Part shown: positions 8,742 to 17,018 of the stretch, piece by piece
Position numbering within the stretch: position 1 is the first letter of the stretch
Layout: each line of letters opens with the position of its first letter
Source: Hyphomicrobiales bacterium
GTDB lineage: Bacteria; Pseudomonadota; Alphaproteobacteria; Rhizobiales; Rhizobiaceae
Assembly: GCA_900467745.1 (NCBI GenBank)
Contig: UBQW01000021.1
Location: 1-64,000, forward strand
DNA: 64,000 nucleotides
Direction: 5' to 3'
Notes under the pieces: model-generated
What the model saw: only the letters and a program-made list of their open reading frames with translations
What the model was told of the DNA's origin: nothing
The model's database searches: none
Translations under genes and position numbers: made by a program

Positions 8742-9755
8742 TCACGGTCGCAGCACGACCTTGCCACGCGCCGCCCCTTGCTGAAGACGTTCGAAAGCGG
8801 CGCTCGATTGTCGTAACGGATGGCTTTCCACGTTCAATCGCAGCGTTCCATTCTGTACAAGCTCAGTTAAACTTCCAATCAGTTCCCGAGCGCGGGCCTC
8901 ATGGAAGAACATCGACACGGGCAAAAGCGCAACGCTTGCAAACAACCAGTTCGGGATGTCCATGGTCAACTCCTTGCCAGCCGTGTATCCCAAAAGGACG
9001 GCCCTGCCGCCGGGGCGGACCCAGCCTATGCGTTCACGAAGTTGAGGACCACCGACCGTGTCCACGAGGAGAGTTGCCGCGCGTGCCGCAGCTATCTCGG
9101 CGATTTTGTCTTTGTCTGAAAGCGCAACGGTCTCTGCGGCACCAGCGACGCCCGATCTTCGCGCGTCGCTTGATACGACCGCGATGACGTGAGCACCAGC
9201 TTGACCTGCCATCTGCACGACGACAGAACCAACCGCGCCTGACGCCCCGGTTACGATAACGACCTCTTCGGAGGCATTCCGCGGGCCGGTTGACCACCTC
9301 CCCATCTGGCCAATGTCCTGCAGCGCGACATATGACGTGGTCAAGGGACTATAAACCGTTGCGGCGAGTTCTGGTGACAGAGATTGGGGCACCTCCCTTA
9401 GGGCGCTGTCTGGAACCGCCACATATTCAGCCCAAGTTCCGTCTCGTGTCAGCCCGATTCCGCCGCCCCGCAACGCGACAAGAGTGCCCGGCGTAAAGCG
9501 TCCAGATTCGACAACAAAGCCCGCGCCATCGGTACCGCCGACATAGGGAAGTTTGGGTTGTATATCAAACTTGCCGGTCATCACGGTCAAATCCAGGTGG
9601 CTGACAGTCGCCGCTTCGATCTTTATCAGGGTTTCGCCCTCAGCGGCGATAGGTCGCGCAATTCGCTCTAGGCGTGGTGCCTCATTCCAATCAACGATCC
9701 GTAGCGCAAGCATGCTGGCGCAATCTTCGTTCATTCCATCCGTATCGATTTTCAT
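8742..9755 (-). CDS. Quinone-oxidoreductase-like MDR family NADPH oxidoreductase
   Basis: The 337-residue protein has the medium-chain reductase pattern: a GroES-like N-terminal half (Y-V-G-G-T-D-G-A-G-F-V-V-E-S-G) and a Rossmann half with V-T-G-A-S-G-A-V-G-S-V-V-V-Q-M-A near residue 180. It lacks the cysteine cluster of zinc alcohol dehydrogenases, so a zinc-free enone or quinone reductase is likely. The ATG at 9755 has GGGAAGA just upstream. It is divergent from the OsmC-thiolase genes across a 158-bp region that carries the ATATGA-N4-TCATAT operator. Confidence 0.8.
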   Translation of the reverse strand: MKIDTDGMNEDCASMLALRIVDWNEAPRLERIARPIAAEGETLIKIEAATVSHLDLTVMTGKFDIQPKLPYVGGTDGAGFVVESGRFTPGTLVALRGGGIGLTRDGTWAEYVAVPDSALREVPQSLSPELAATVYSPLTTSYVALQDIGQMGRWSTGPRNASEEVVIVTGASGAVGSVVVQMAGQAGAHVIAVVSSDARRSGVAGAAETVALSDKDKIAEIAAARAATLLVDTVGGPQLRERIGWVRPGGRAVLLGYTAGKELTMDIPNWLFASVALLPVSMFFHEARARELIGSLTELVQNGTLRLNVESHPLRQSSAAFERLQQGAARGKVVLRP

Positions 9756-9840
9756 CCGTCTTCCCACGAAAAATTGTCATCAGTTAACCAGCATTCACCG
9801 ATCGAATTAATACACGGGAAGAAATGAATTCATAACAAAA

Positions 9841-9856
9841 ATATGAATTGTCATAT
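9841..9856. promoter_or_regulatory. Predicted MarR-type operator ATATGA-N4-TCATAT (copy 1)
   Basis: A perfect inverted repeat with 6-bp arms and a 4-bp spacer (ATTG), between the divergent MDR and OsmC/Ohr genes. The same arms and spacing occur beside the MarR gene at 21756-21771, and with one mismatch at 15977-15992. A second palindrome, ATGAATTCAT, lies at 9824-9833. The size and symmetry suit a dimeric winged-helix repressor. Confidence 0.65.
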
Positions 9857-9913
9857 ATTCTCGTTTGCTGTGTCATCAGGCCTGTTGTAGAAAAACGTGG
9901 AAGGGAGATCACC

Positions 9914-10339
9914 ATGACACCTGAAAAAATCCTTTATCAAGCTGAGGTTAGGGCTTTTGGTGGGCGTGACGGACGGGCCGAAAGCAAGGATGGAAGCTTT
10001 CAACTGCGTCTCGACGTCCCAAAGGAACTTGGAGGCCCAGGTGGCGCGGGCACCAATCCGGAACAACTTTTCGCTGCGGGCTATGCCGCGTGTTTTCTCG
10101 GGGCCGTAAAGCTTGTTGCTCGTACCCGCAAGATTGCGCTACCCGACGATGTCTCTGTATCCGCCCTGGTTGGTATTGGACCTGTGCCTGTCGGTTACGC
10201 GCTGGATGTCGAGTTGATCGTGGACATGCCCGGGATTGAAAACTCGGTTGCCCGTGAAATCGTCTCGGGTGCGCACGAGCGTTGCCCTTATTCAAATGCG
10301 ACTCGCGGCAACGTTGACGTAAAGCTAACGATCGCCTGA
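9914..10339 (+). CDS. OsmC/Ohr family peroxiredoxin-like protein
   Basis: The 141-residue product matches organic-hydroperoxide-resistance proteins, with the two redox cysteines at Cys60 (A-G-Y-A-A-C-F) and Cys124 (E-R-C-P-Y-S-N-A-T-R-G-N). Ohr enzymes reduce organic peroxides using lipoyl or thiol reductants. The ATG at 9914 follows GGGAG. It is the first gene of a plus-strand run (Ohr, thiolase, OB-SDR, cyclase, racemase-like) with gaps of under 35 bases. Ohr genes are classically controlled by MarR-family OhrR, which fits the nearby operator, although the MarR gene here is 11 kb away. Confidence 0.85.
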   Translation: MTPEKILYQAEVRAFGGRDGRAESKDGSFQLRLDVPKELGGPGGAGTNPEQLFAAGYAACFLGAVKLVARTRKIALPDDVSVSALVGIGPVPVGYALDVELIVDMPGIENSVAREIVSGAHERCPYSNATRGNVDVKLTIA

Positions 10340-10358
10340 TGGGCTGGGGACCGCGCTA

Positions 10359-11537
10359 ATGGCCGCCGGATTGAGACATGCCTACGATGATGTTGTTCTT
10401 ACGGCGCCTGTCACTGTGCCATATAAACGATACTCCGTCGAAAGCACCGCCTGGTGGATTGGCCGCGGCTTGGCCAAACTGGTCGAGGTCTCAGGAATTT
10501 CCCACCGCGACTTCGACGGCTTCTCTTTATCAAGCTTTTCAACGGCACCTGACACCGCGATAGGTCTTACACAGCATTTCGGTTTGAGTCCGAGGTTCAT
10601 TGAGTTTGTACCCATGGGTGGTGCCTCGGGTATCGTATCGCTGAAAAAGGCGGCACGAGCCGTGCAATGCGGAGATGCCAACATCGTGGCATGCATCGGC
10701 GCTGATACAAACCATGTTGAGTCTTTCAGGAAATCCCTGGAAAGCTTCTCGCGGTTCTCGCAGGATGCGGTTTATCCTTATGGAACGGCCGGTCCCAATG
10801 CGAGCTTTGCACTGATCGCCAGCAACTATATGCGCAAGTACGGCGCTAAGCGCGAAGATTTCGGCAAGCTCGCGGTGTCTCAGCGTGAGAATGCGCTGAA
10901 GAATCCAGACGCGCTGATGAAGAAGCCGCTGACACTTGAGGCGTATTTGACCGCACGGCCGGTTGCTCCTCCGATCCATCTGTTCGACTGTGTGATGCCT
11001 TGTGCCGGGGCCGAAGCGTTTTTGGTTATGCGCGAGAAAGATGCTCGTGCTCATGGATTGCCTTTTGCGAGACTTTTGTCATCGATCGAGCGACACAACG
11101 CCTCGAGCCTCGACGCTATGCAAGAGAGAGGCGGATGGGTCTTGGATATCGAAGAGTTGTATTCGATCGCTGGCGTTCGGCCCTCTGACATAGACGTTGT
11201 GCAGACCTACGACGACTATCCGGTCATATCTATGATGCAGTTTGAGGATCTCGGGTTCTGCTCAAAGGGAGAAGGGCCAGATTTCGTGCGTCAACACGAT
11301 TTCACGATTGGGGGAACATTTCCGCATAACACCTCTGGTGGCCAACTCTCAGCTGGTCAAGCTGGCGCCGCGGGCGGGCATCTCGGTATTGTGGAGGCCA
11401 TGCGTCAAGTGATGCTCGTAGCAAACTCGCGGCAGGTTCCTGATGCACGGCTGGCGCTAGCTTCTGGCTTCGGTATGATCAATTTCGACCGCGGGCTTTC
11501 ATCAGGAGCGGTGATAATTTCAGGACAGAATTACTGA
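10359..11537 (+). CDS. SCP2-type thiolase-fold protein, probable acyl-CoA C-C bond cleavage
   Basis: The 392-residue thiolase-fold protein belongs to the SCP2/lipid-transfer branch. At the place of the classical acyl-accepting cysteine it has V-P-M-G-G-A-S-G (near 84-91), so the nucleophile is absent as in many family members that act with an OB-fold partner. The C-terminal half has H-N-T-S-G-G-Q-L-S-A-G-Q near 327 and a downstream G-G-H-L-G. Such proteins often form a complex with a DUF35 Zn-ribbon/OB-fold protein, and exactly that domain starts the next gene, which overlaps the thiolase stop by one base. A retro-Claisen or retro-aldol cleavage of an aromatic acyl-CoA is plausible. Confidence 0.8.
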   Translation: MAAGLRHAYDDVVLTAPVTVPYKRYSVESTAWWIGRGLAKLVEVSGISHRDFDGFSLSSFSTAPDTAIGLTQHFGLSPRFIEFVPMGGASGIVSLKKAARAVQCGDANIVACIGADTNHVESFRKSLESFSRFSQDAVYPYGTAGPNASFALIASNYMRKYGAKREDFGKLAVSQRENALKNPDALMKKPLTLEAYLTARPVAPPIHLFDCVMPCAGAEAFLVMREKDARAHGLPFARLLSSIERHNASSLDAMQERGGWVLDIEELYSIAGVRPSDIDVVQTYDDYPVISMMQFEDLGFCSKGEGPDFVRQHDFTIGGTFPHNTSGGQLSAGQAGAAGGHLGIVEAMRQVMLVANSRQVPDARLALASGFGMINFDRGLSSGAVIISGQNY

Positions 11538-12787
11538 TGGCTCCGGTTGCCAAACTTAAGCGAAAAAACCCGTTGGCGAGAACCCCTATTCCGCTTCTTC
11601 CACCTGGAGCGCGAAGCCGCAAGGCGCACGACCTAACAAGGGCTGCCGCCCGAGGACGTTTTGCCCTGCACCGTTGCGGGAACTGCGGGATGTTTTGCTA
11701 TCCAGCGCCCGAAGCTTGCCCGGCGTGCCTGTCCGACGATCTGGCCATATCTGATGCTCCCGCGACAGGAATTGTTCTTTCGGCGACCAATATCGAAATA
11801 CCGGCTAGCAACTATTTCAGGGAACGTGCTCCATGGATGATTGGCCTGGTGAAAATGGATTGCGGTCCAACGGCGCTCTGTCACCTTCATCCCGCGAGCC
11901 AGGAGACGATGCCCGTCTACCTCCACCTTAAGCTTGATGAAGCGGGACAAGCTGTTCTTTACGGCGCGCCGAAAGGCGCAGACCTGACACAAGACAAGAA
12001 ATGGCGCCAAATGACCGCAAATCCAAGAAATCGTCGCGTCCTGATCACTGACGGCCGTCATCCGATCACTCCGCCTCTCGTGGATGCTCTCATCAAGGCC
12101 GGCGCAGAAGAGATTTATGTCGGTGTTCCCGACTCATGGGTTCCGCATCCCCATCTCGAACCGCTCAGGGTGCAAGAAGATGTGTTCCTGATACCGCTCG
12201 ATCTTTCAGATGAGAAATCCGTCGAAGATCTGGCGCGTGACTATGGTGCCAAGATCGAGATCTTAATCAACACCGCCGATTACCTGCGGCCTGGAGGTAT
12301 CCTCGCGGCAAATCAGGTCAACGTGATCAAGGAGGCAATGGAGAGAGTTGTGTTTGGCACATTGCGGCTGGCGCAAGCAATTGCCCCTGTGATGCGTTCT
12401 CGCGGAAGCGATGGCGCACGGGACGCGGTTGCGTGGGTAAACCTGCTTTCCGTGTTTGGACAAGCCCAGGCACCCGATTTGGCGGCATATTCAGTTTCTC
12501 AAGCTGCGGCTCAAGCCCTTTCGCTTCACGTGCGGGCCGAACTGGCCCAAGGCGGGGTCCGTTTGCTGAATGTCACAAGCGGGCCTACCGAGAGCGAATG
12601 GTATCAGCACTTTCCCCAACCCAAAATCGGCCACAAGGCGCTAGTGGACGCGGTCATGGCCGGGCTCACCCAGGGGCTCGAAGACATCGTTGTGGGCGAC
12701 TTCGCGAGGGATATTGTCCAGAGATTAGAATCGAACCCGAAAGCTCTCGAGCGCGAGTTGCTATTCAAGAAAAACCAAGGAGTATGA
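11537..12787 (+). CDS. Fusion of DUF35 Zn-ribbon/OB-fold domain and short-chain dehydrogenase
   Basis: Residues 1-150 carry a rubredoxin-like zinc ribbon (C-G-N-C then C-P-A-C, starting near residue 47) and an OB fold ending A-V-L-Y-G-A-P. Residues 165-415 resemble a short-chain dehydrogenase (strand R-R-V-L-I-T-D-G, then E-I-L-I-N-T-A, and S-V-F-G-Q-A-Q-A-P-D-L-A-A-Y-S-V-S-Q-A). The usual glycine-rich motif is weak, and the Y-x-x-x-K pair reads Y-S-V-S-Q, with Gln replacing Lys. The SDR half may therefore be non-catalytic or use another mechanism. It begins inside the thiolase stop (TGATG), implying translational coupling and a complex. Confidence 0.75.
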   Translation: MAPVAKLKRKNPLARTPIPLLPPGARSRKAHDLTRAAARGRFALHRCGNCGMFCYPAPEACPACLSDDLAISDAPATGIVLSATNIEIPASNYFRERAPWMIGLVKMDCGPTALCHLHPASQETMPVYLHLKLDEAGQAVLYGAPKGADLTQDKKWRQMTANPRNRRVLITDGRHPITPPLVDALIKAGAEEIYVGVPDSWVPHPHLEPLRVQEDVFLIPLDLSDEKSVEDLARDYGAKIEILINTADYLRPGGILAANQVNVIKEAMERVVFGTLRLAQAIAPVMRSRGSDGARDAVAWVNLLSVFGQAQAPDLAAYSVSQAAAQALSLHVRAELAQGGVRLLNVTSGPTESEWYQHFPQPKIGHKALVDAVMAGLTQGLEDIVVGDFARDIVQRLESNPKALERELLFKKNQGV

Positions 12788-12788
12788 A

Positions 12789-13571
12789 ATGTCGAACTCT
12801 GTCCTCTCCCTTCTTGGCGGGGAGTTGTCCTCGGGCAAAATCCAGGTCGTGGATTTGACTCAGACCCTAGCTCCTGATTTTCCAACGATAGTGATGCCTC
12901 CGGAACTAGGACAATCCTCTCCCGTGCGTATTGAATGCATCTCCCGCTACGACGAGGCCGGTCCGGGTTGGTATTGGAATAATGTCACTTTCGGCGAGCA
13001 TACCGGAACTCATTTCGACGCTCCCATCCATTGGTACACGGGCCGGCACCTTCCGCTGAATTCGGTGGACACTTTGCCGGTTGAACACATGATATCTCCA
13101 GTCTGCGTCATAGACTGCTCAAGCGAAGTCGCCAAGGATTCCGACTTTTTGCTGAGCGTGCCGTTCGTTCTTGAATGGGAAAGCGTGAACGCAAAGATCC
13201 CCCCCGGGCACTGGGTATTCATGCGATCGGATTGGTCCAAAAGGTCTGGCGCTCGATACGCTAATCTTCATGATGATGGAGCCCACACGCCGGGACCGGA
13301 TTCCGACGTCATCCAATGGCTGATAAACGAGAGAGGCATAATCGGTTTCGGGACGGAAACAATCGGAACTGACGCCGGTCAAGCAGGCCATTTTCATCCG
13401 CCTTATCCAGCTCACCACTATCTCCACGGTGCCGGCAAGTACGGCCTGCAGTGCCTGTGCAATTTGGATCTACTTCCTCCGACCGGAGCGACGATCCTAT
13501 CAGCACCCCTAAAGATATTGAATGGCTCCGGCAGCCCATTGCGGGTCCTCGCCCTCAAACCGGCAAACTGA
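12789..13571 (+). CDS. Cyclase-family metal hydrolase resembling isatin hydrolase
   Basis: The 260-residue protein is in the kynurenine-formamidase/cyclase superfamily, with the metal motif H-T-G-T-H-F-D-A-P-I-H-W at 71-82. Specific runs shared with isatin hydrolases (as I remember the Labrenzia enzyme) include the N-terminal L-S-G-x-x-x-V-V-D pattern, C-x-x-I-G-T-D-A-G-Q-A-G-like residues (here E-T-I-G-T-D-A-G-Q-A-G) and the C-terminal A-P-L-K-I-x-x-G-S-G-S-P-x-R. Isatin hydrolase opens isatin to isatinate on the way to anthranilate. The start is the ATG after AAGGAG. It is the best clue to the pathway chemistry of this cluster. Confidence 0.75.
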   Translation: MSNSVLSLLGGELSSGKIQVVDLTQTLAPDFPTIVMPPELGQSSPVRIECISRYDEAGPGWYWNNVTFGEHTGTHFDAPIHWYTGRHLPLNSVDTLPVEHMISPVCVIDCSSEVAKDSDFLLSVPFVLEWESVNAKIPPGHWVFMRSDWSKRSGARYANLHDDGAHTPGPDSDVIQWLINERGIIGFGTETIGTDAGQAGHFHPPYPAHHYLHGAGKYGLQCLCNLDLLPPTGATILSAPLKILNGSGSPLRVLALKPAN

Positions 13572-13602
13572 TGTACCGTATTGAAGTGTGAAGAGAGCGG
13601 TA

Positions 13603-14409
13603 ATGCGAATTTTTTGGCAAAGTTTTATCGACGAAACATCGAGCAGAGAATATCTCGAAAGGCTCTCGAGCTACTTAAATGAGATAGCAGACCCGGGGAC
13701 CGAGGTCGATGTATTTGGAATGAGTCCACCGGACCGCGCGTTTGGGCGGCTTTCCGAGTTTCGCTGTGCAGCGGTTGCGATTGATAACGGAATTGCGGCT
13801 GAAGAAGCTGGCTATGACGCCATCGTGATGGGACACTTCCAAGATCCTGGCCTTTACGAACTTCGATCTGCTGTCTCCATCCCCGTCGTGGGAACGGGTG
13901 AAGTGACGCTGCACTACGCCGCGCAGATGGGGCGAAATATTGCTCTTATCTCCATCGACGAGATCTATCGCGTGTGGTTCCTGGAGCAGAGCGACCGATA
14001 CGGTCTGCGTGACCGTATCAGTCATATCGGCGGCTTGAACATCATTCCCTCTGATTTCTCGGCGGCTTTCGCCGGCGACGAGCAAGCGAAAGTCAGACTG
14101 GTCGAGGCGTTTTGCGAGATTGCGGAGCCGATGGTGAGATCGGGCGCTGACGTGATCGTGCCGGCAGGCGTGCTCCCTGGTCTCTTGCTTGGTCGTGAAC
14201 GTGGTCTGTGTGTCGGACATGCCCCGATAATCAGCTGCGCAGCTGTCGCTATGAAAAGCGTCGAGATGCAGGTTAAGCTTCACGCCTTGAATGGAATTGA
14301 ACCGAGCAGGGGCCCGTCCTTCGCGAAGGCGAGCAGACAAGCCATTGAAGATTTCCAGACAACGTTGCTAAATGGGAGGGGCAGTCGTCCCAAGATGCGC
14401 CAGACATAG
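13603..14409 (+). CDS. Asp/Glu/hydantoin racemase-superfamily protein
   Basis: The 268-residue protein begins M-R-I-F-W-Q-S-F and has the family layout of two pseudo-symmetric Rossmann-like halves, with G-H-F-Q-D-P-G near 84 in the first and P-A-G-V-L-P-G near 190 in the second. The usual catalytic cysteine pair is not obvious. The cysteines here are in F-R-C-A-A-V, E-A-F-C-E-I, G-L-C-V-G and I-S-C-A-A-V. The role could be racemase, isomerase or decarboxylase, and the substrate is unknown. The ATG at 13603 is preferred over GTG at 13588 because homology starts there. It is the last gene of the Ohr-thiolase run. Confidence 0.7.
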   Translation: MRIFWQSFIDETSSREYLERLSSYLNEIADPGTEVDVFGMSPPDRAFGRLSEFRCAAVAIDNGIAAEEAGYDAIVMGHFQDPGLYELRSAVSIPVVGTGEVTLHYAAQMGRNIALISIDEIYRVWFLEQSDRYGLRDRISHIGGLNIIPSDFSAAFAGDEQAKVRLVEAFCEIAEPMVRSGADVIVPAGVLPGLLLGRERGLCVGHAPIISCAAVAMKSVEMQVKLHALNGIEPSRGPSFAKASRQAIEDFQTTLLNGRGSRPKMRQT

Positions 14410-15118
14410 GCGGGCAAGCTAGCGGTCAATAGTTTAGAAACTAATCCAGCTTTGTGACACTGCTGCCAATTGAGCGAACGTATTCGATGGCCATCGCGAC
14501 ACTTTCTTGAGGTCGGAATCGAAGATCTCAGCACCGAACCGACGGTGTCCAGGCTATTTTGGAGATCTTGAGCTCGACCTTGCCGCGTCTCGGCGGCGCC
14601 GGAGCATAAGCTCTTGCCGCAAGCAAAAAAATTGTGCGCGGGCTCGTCGCACCTGCGACTTCTTCCACGCGCACTGGGGTTGGTCGCTAGCGGCAGTGTG
14701 ACCGCAACGACATCAGTTCTTCTTATACGCTCTACACCTTTCCAGCAATCAATCTCCTCCCGGATCAAAACGCGCGGAAGGACCTCACGCCGCGAGGCTC
14801 GTGCTGGCTGGGAAAGACGTTTCAATTGCTTTTCCGCCGAAGCCAGGTTTGACGGGTTCGGCGGTACATCCCCAACCCGAAATCTGGGCTCGATTGGCTT
14901 GCTTCATTTCTGGGTCGCTCGAGATAATCACGCTGAAGCAAGCGGAGATAAACAACCAGCGATCCGCAGTAATGGCGCTTGTCGAGCTGCTATCAGCCGT
15001 GTTTGCCATGATGCTGGAAGCAGTTCACCCAACTGACAAAACAGGTGCTCGACATTGCCAAGTGTGGGATGACATGTCGGCTGGTGAGCCTGCCGGGTGT
15101 TTAGCCCATTACCGCGCT
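14410..15118. other. Gene-free interval
   Basis: About 700 bp between the racemase-like gene and the convergent EthD gene. Open frames of 60-180 codons on both strands show no family pattern and no ribosome binding site. No repeat or terminator hairpin stands out. It may be a degraded gene. Confidence 0.45.
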
Positions 15119-15829
15119 TTAGCGGTATGGGCGAAGAATCATCGTCTCCATCGGGTAATGATAATTGCCACCTTCATAAGCTGGAAATTTTTCGAAGTCT
15201 TCTCGCATGGCGGTTCGCGCCGGTGAATGAAGAGCCGTGGTTAAAGCCGCCTGACTGTCAAACATAACACGATTACGTTGCATGTGGTTCGTTCGCTCCC
15301 AAGGAAGAAACCCAACCCAGTCCACTCGCGTGAGTACCTCGATGCTTCTAATACCGGGAAATGTCCTCATGATTTGCGGGTGATGAGTAATATAATGCCA
15401 CATCCAGGAGTTTTGATCGTGAGCTGGTCCGGGGTAATGCACGAGATACGAACAGGGCTTCTCGCGATCGGTGGCAACAGTTTTAGGCTGATCGACGGGA
15501 AAATGGCGGACGTACATCGCCTGTTGCGTCACGACGCTTCCGCTGGTGGGCGAAAAAACTTCCAATTCTACTAGTTGGCGTAGATTGCCCTCTCGACAAA
15601 CAGCCTCTTCAAGATCTTCCAGGTCATTGAAGTAGATCTGAATTCCGAGCAACGGCGATTTCTCTGGTCCTCGAAACTGATCTTCGGCGCGGCCTGGCGT
15701 GTATAGGTGGGCGCACGTCACCTTCGGCGTCGTTCGGAGCACTTCCGAAATGTCCTCCAATGCTTTGTCGGGGAGAGCTTGGTGCGATGCGTCTGCTGCA
15801 TCAACAAAAACAAAATATGAAAATCTCAC
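15119..15829 (-). CDS. EthD-domain protein (dimeric alpha-beta barrel)
   Basis: The 236-residue protein appears to hold two ferredoxin-like alpha-beta barrel modules. The C-terminal one (S-Y-L-V-H-Y-P-G-P-A near 130, W-H-Y-I-T-H-H-P-Q-I-M, and A-M-R-E-D-F-E-K-F-P-A-Y-E-G-G) has the EthD pattern. EthD-like proteins assist in ring or ether degradation and may act as small oxygenases or decarboxylases, with no cofactor seen. The start is placed at GTG 15829 because AGAAGG sits eight bases upstream. The longer frame to 15922 has no homology. Divergent from the LysR gene at 16030 with an operator between them. Confidence 0.65.
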   Translation of the reverse strand: MRFSYFVFVDAADASHQALPDKALEDISEVLRTTPKVTCAHLYTPGRAEDQFRGPEKSPLLGIQIYFNDLEDLEEAVCREGNLRQLVELEVFSPTSGSVVTQQAMYVRHFPVDQPKTVATDREKPCSYLVHYPGPAHDQNSWMWHYITHHPQIMRTFPGIRSIEVLTRVDWVGFLPWERTNHMQRNRVMFDSQAALTTALHSPARTAMREDFEKFPAYEGGNYHYPMETMILRPYR

Positions 15830-15976
15830 GGATTGAGCCTTCTGTGGAAAACGTCGGAGGAAACCAATTGGCGCGCACCGTGTAAGGTATTCTGATACCG
15901 CGCCGGGCCAAGGTCGAAGCAAGGTTGGGTTGGTACTGGGAAATAGACGACGTCGCCGACCCGAAACTTGTGATTT

Positions 15977-15992
15977 ACATGATATTTCATAT
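15977..15992. promoter_or_regulatory. Predicted MarR-type operator (copy 2, one mismatch)
   Basis: ACATGA-TATT-TCATAT has the arms and 4-bp spacing of the copies at 9841 and 21756 with one base different in the left arm. It lies between the divergent EthD and LysR genes. Confidence 0.55.
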
Positions 15993-16029
15993 AATGCATA
16001 AAATTGGGAACTCCATGGGGTGTCGGATA

Positions 16030-16941
16030 ATGAATGTCACGTTTCGTCAGGTGGAAGTCTTTCTTGCTGTCGCCGAACTAGGAAGCTTCACGAAGGCTGC
16101 CGAGCGGCTGAAATTGGCCCAGCCCGCACTTTCGCAGAACGTGAGGGATCTTGAGACGGAACTCGGCCTTCGCCTGTTCGATAGAACCACCCGCAAGGTA
16201 GAGCTCACATTGGGTGGCCGTGAATTCCAGGATGCTGCTCTCCAAGTCGTGAAGGATTTGAAGCACGCCGTCAGCAATGCGCATGCCACTTCCAAGCGGC
16301 AGCGGGGACGTCTGCTTATCGCGACGCCTCCTTTATTGGCGTCGGCGATCTTGCCGCAGGCGATAGTCGAGTTTCGCGCGCTGTTCCCGAACATTACCGT
16401 CGAGATCGTGGACGTTCCGACGCATGAAATCGTTGAACAAGTTCGATCTGGCCAAGCAGATTGCGGCCTCGGCACCTTCATGCCTAACGAAGTTGGAATT
16501 GAGCGGATGACGCTGGCCAAAGACAATCTGATGTTGTTTTGCGCTCGCGACAGCGAGTGCGCGGGCATTCCAAGGTTCTCATGGGCCGATTTAAGCGGTC
16601 GTCCTCTCATTGCGCTCACGCGCGAAAGCGGAATTCGCAGGTTAGTCGGCGTGGGATATGAGGAAGCTGACATCTTGATGGATCCGGCATTCGAAGTTTC
16701 GCAGATTGCTACGGCAATGGCATTTGTCGAGGCGGATTTGGGACTTTCGGTTTTACCTGCCTATGCTATCTCGCAGATCCGCGATCGAAAGATTGTTGTT
16801 AGACCCTTGGAAAATCCGACACTTGGACGAGACATTTCCATCATACACGCCACGGGAAGGTCGGCATCACCCTCAGTGTTGGCGTTCCAGCCGATCATTA
16901 GACGGGTCGCCCGCGAAATGGCCGCGGCCCTCGCTCCTTGA
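16030..16941 (+). CDS. LysR-family transcriptional regulator
   Basis: The 303-residue protein has the LysR helix-turn-helix (F-R-Q-V-E-V-F-L-A-V-A-E-L-G-S-F-T-K-A-A-E-R-L, then P-A-L-S-Q-N-V-R-D-L-E) and an effector domain from about residue 90. It is clearly paralogous to the LysR gene at 36703: both share R-L-F-D-R-T-T-R-x-V, V-D-V-x-x-x-x-V/I-x-x-V-R, T-x-x-S-G-I-R and the C-terminal V-L-P-A-Y-A. The ATG at 16030 is chosen because the LysR N-terminus starts there. It is divergent from EthD and near the ABC transporter, its likely targets. Confidence 0.85.
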   Translation: MNVTFRQVEVFLAVAELGSFTKAAERLKLAQPALSQNVRDLETELGLRLFDRTTRKVELTLGGREFQDAALQVVKDLKHAVSNAHATSKRQRGRLLIATPPLLASAILPQAIVEFRALFPNITVEIVDVPTHEIVEQVRSGQADCGLGTFMPNEVGIERMTLAKDNLMLFCARDSECAGIPRFSWADLSGRPLIALTRESGIRRLVGVGYEEADILMDPAFEVSQIATAMAFVEADLGLSVLPAYAISQIRDRKIVVRPLENPTLGRDISIIHATGRSASPSVLAFQPIIRRVAREMAAALAP

Positions 16942-16973
16942 CGAACGTCGAGAGCGGTTAGGCCTCATTGAGG

Positions 16974-17006
16974 GATAGGGTATTTCGCCCCGCGACCTAC
17001 CCTATC
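16974..17006. terminator. Possible bidirectional terminator hairpin
   Basis: GATAGGGTA at 16974-16982 pairs perfectly with TACCCTATC at 16998-17006 around a 15-nt loop, in the 77-bp gap between the convergent LysR and substrate-binding-protein genes. No T-run follows directly, so termination is likely but not certain. Confidence 0.45.
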
Positions 17007-17018
17007 AGCACGCCGGCC

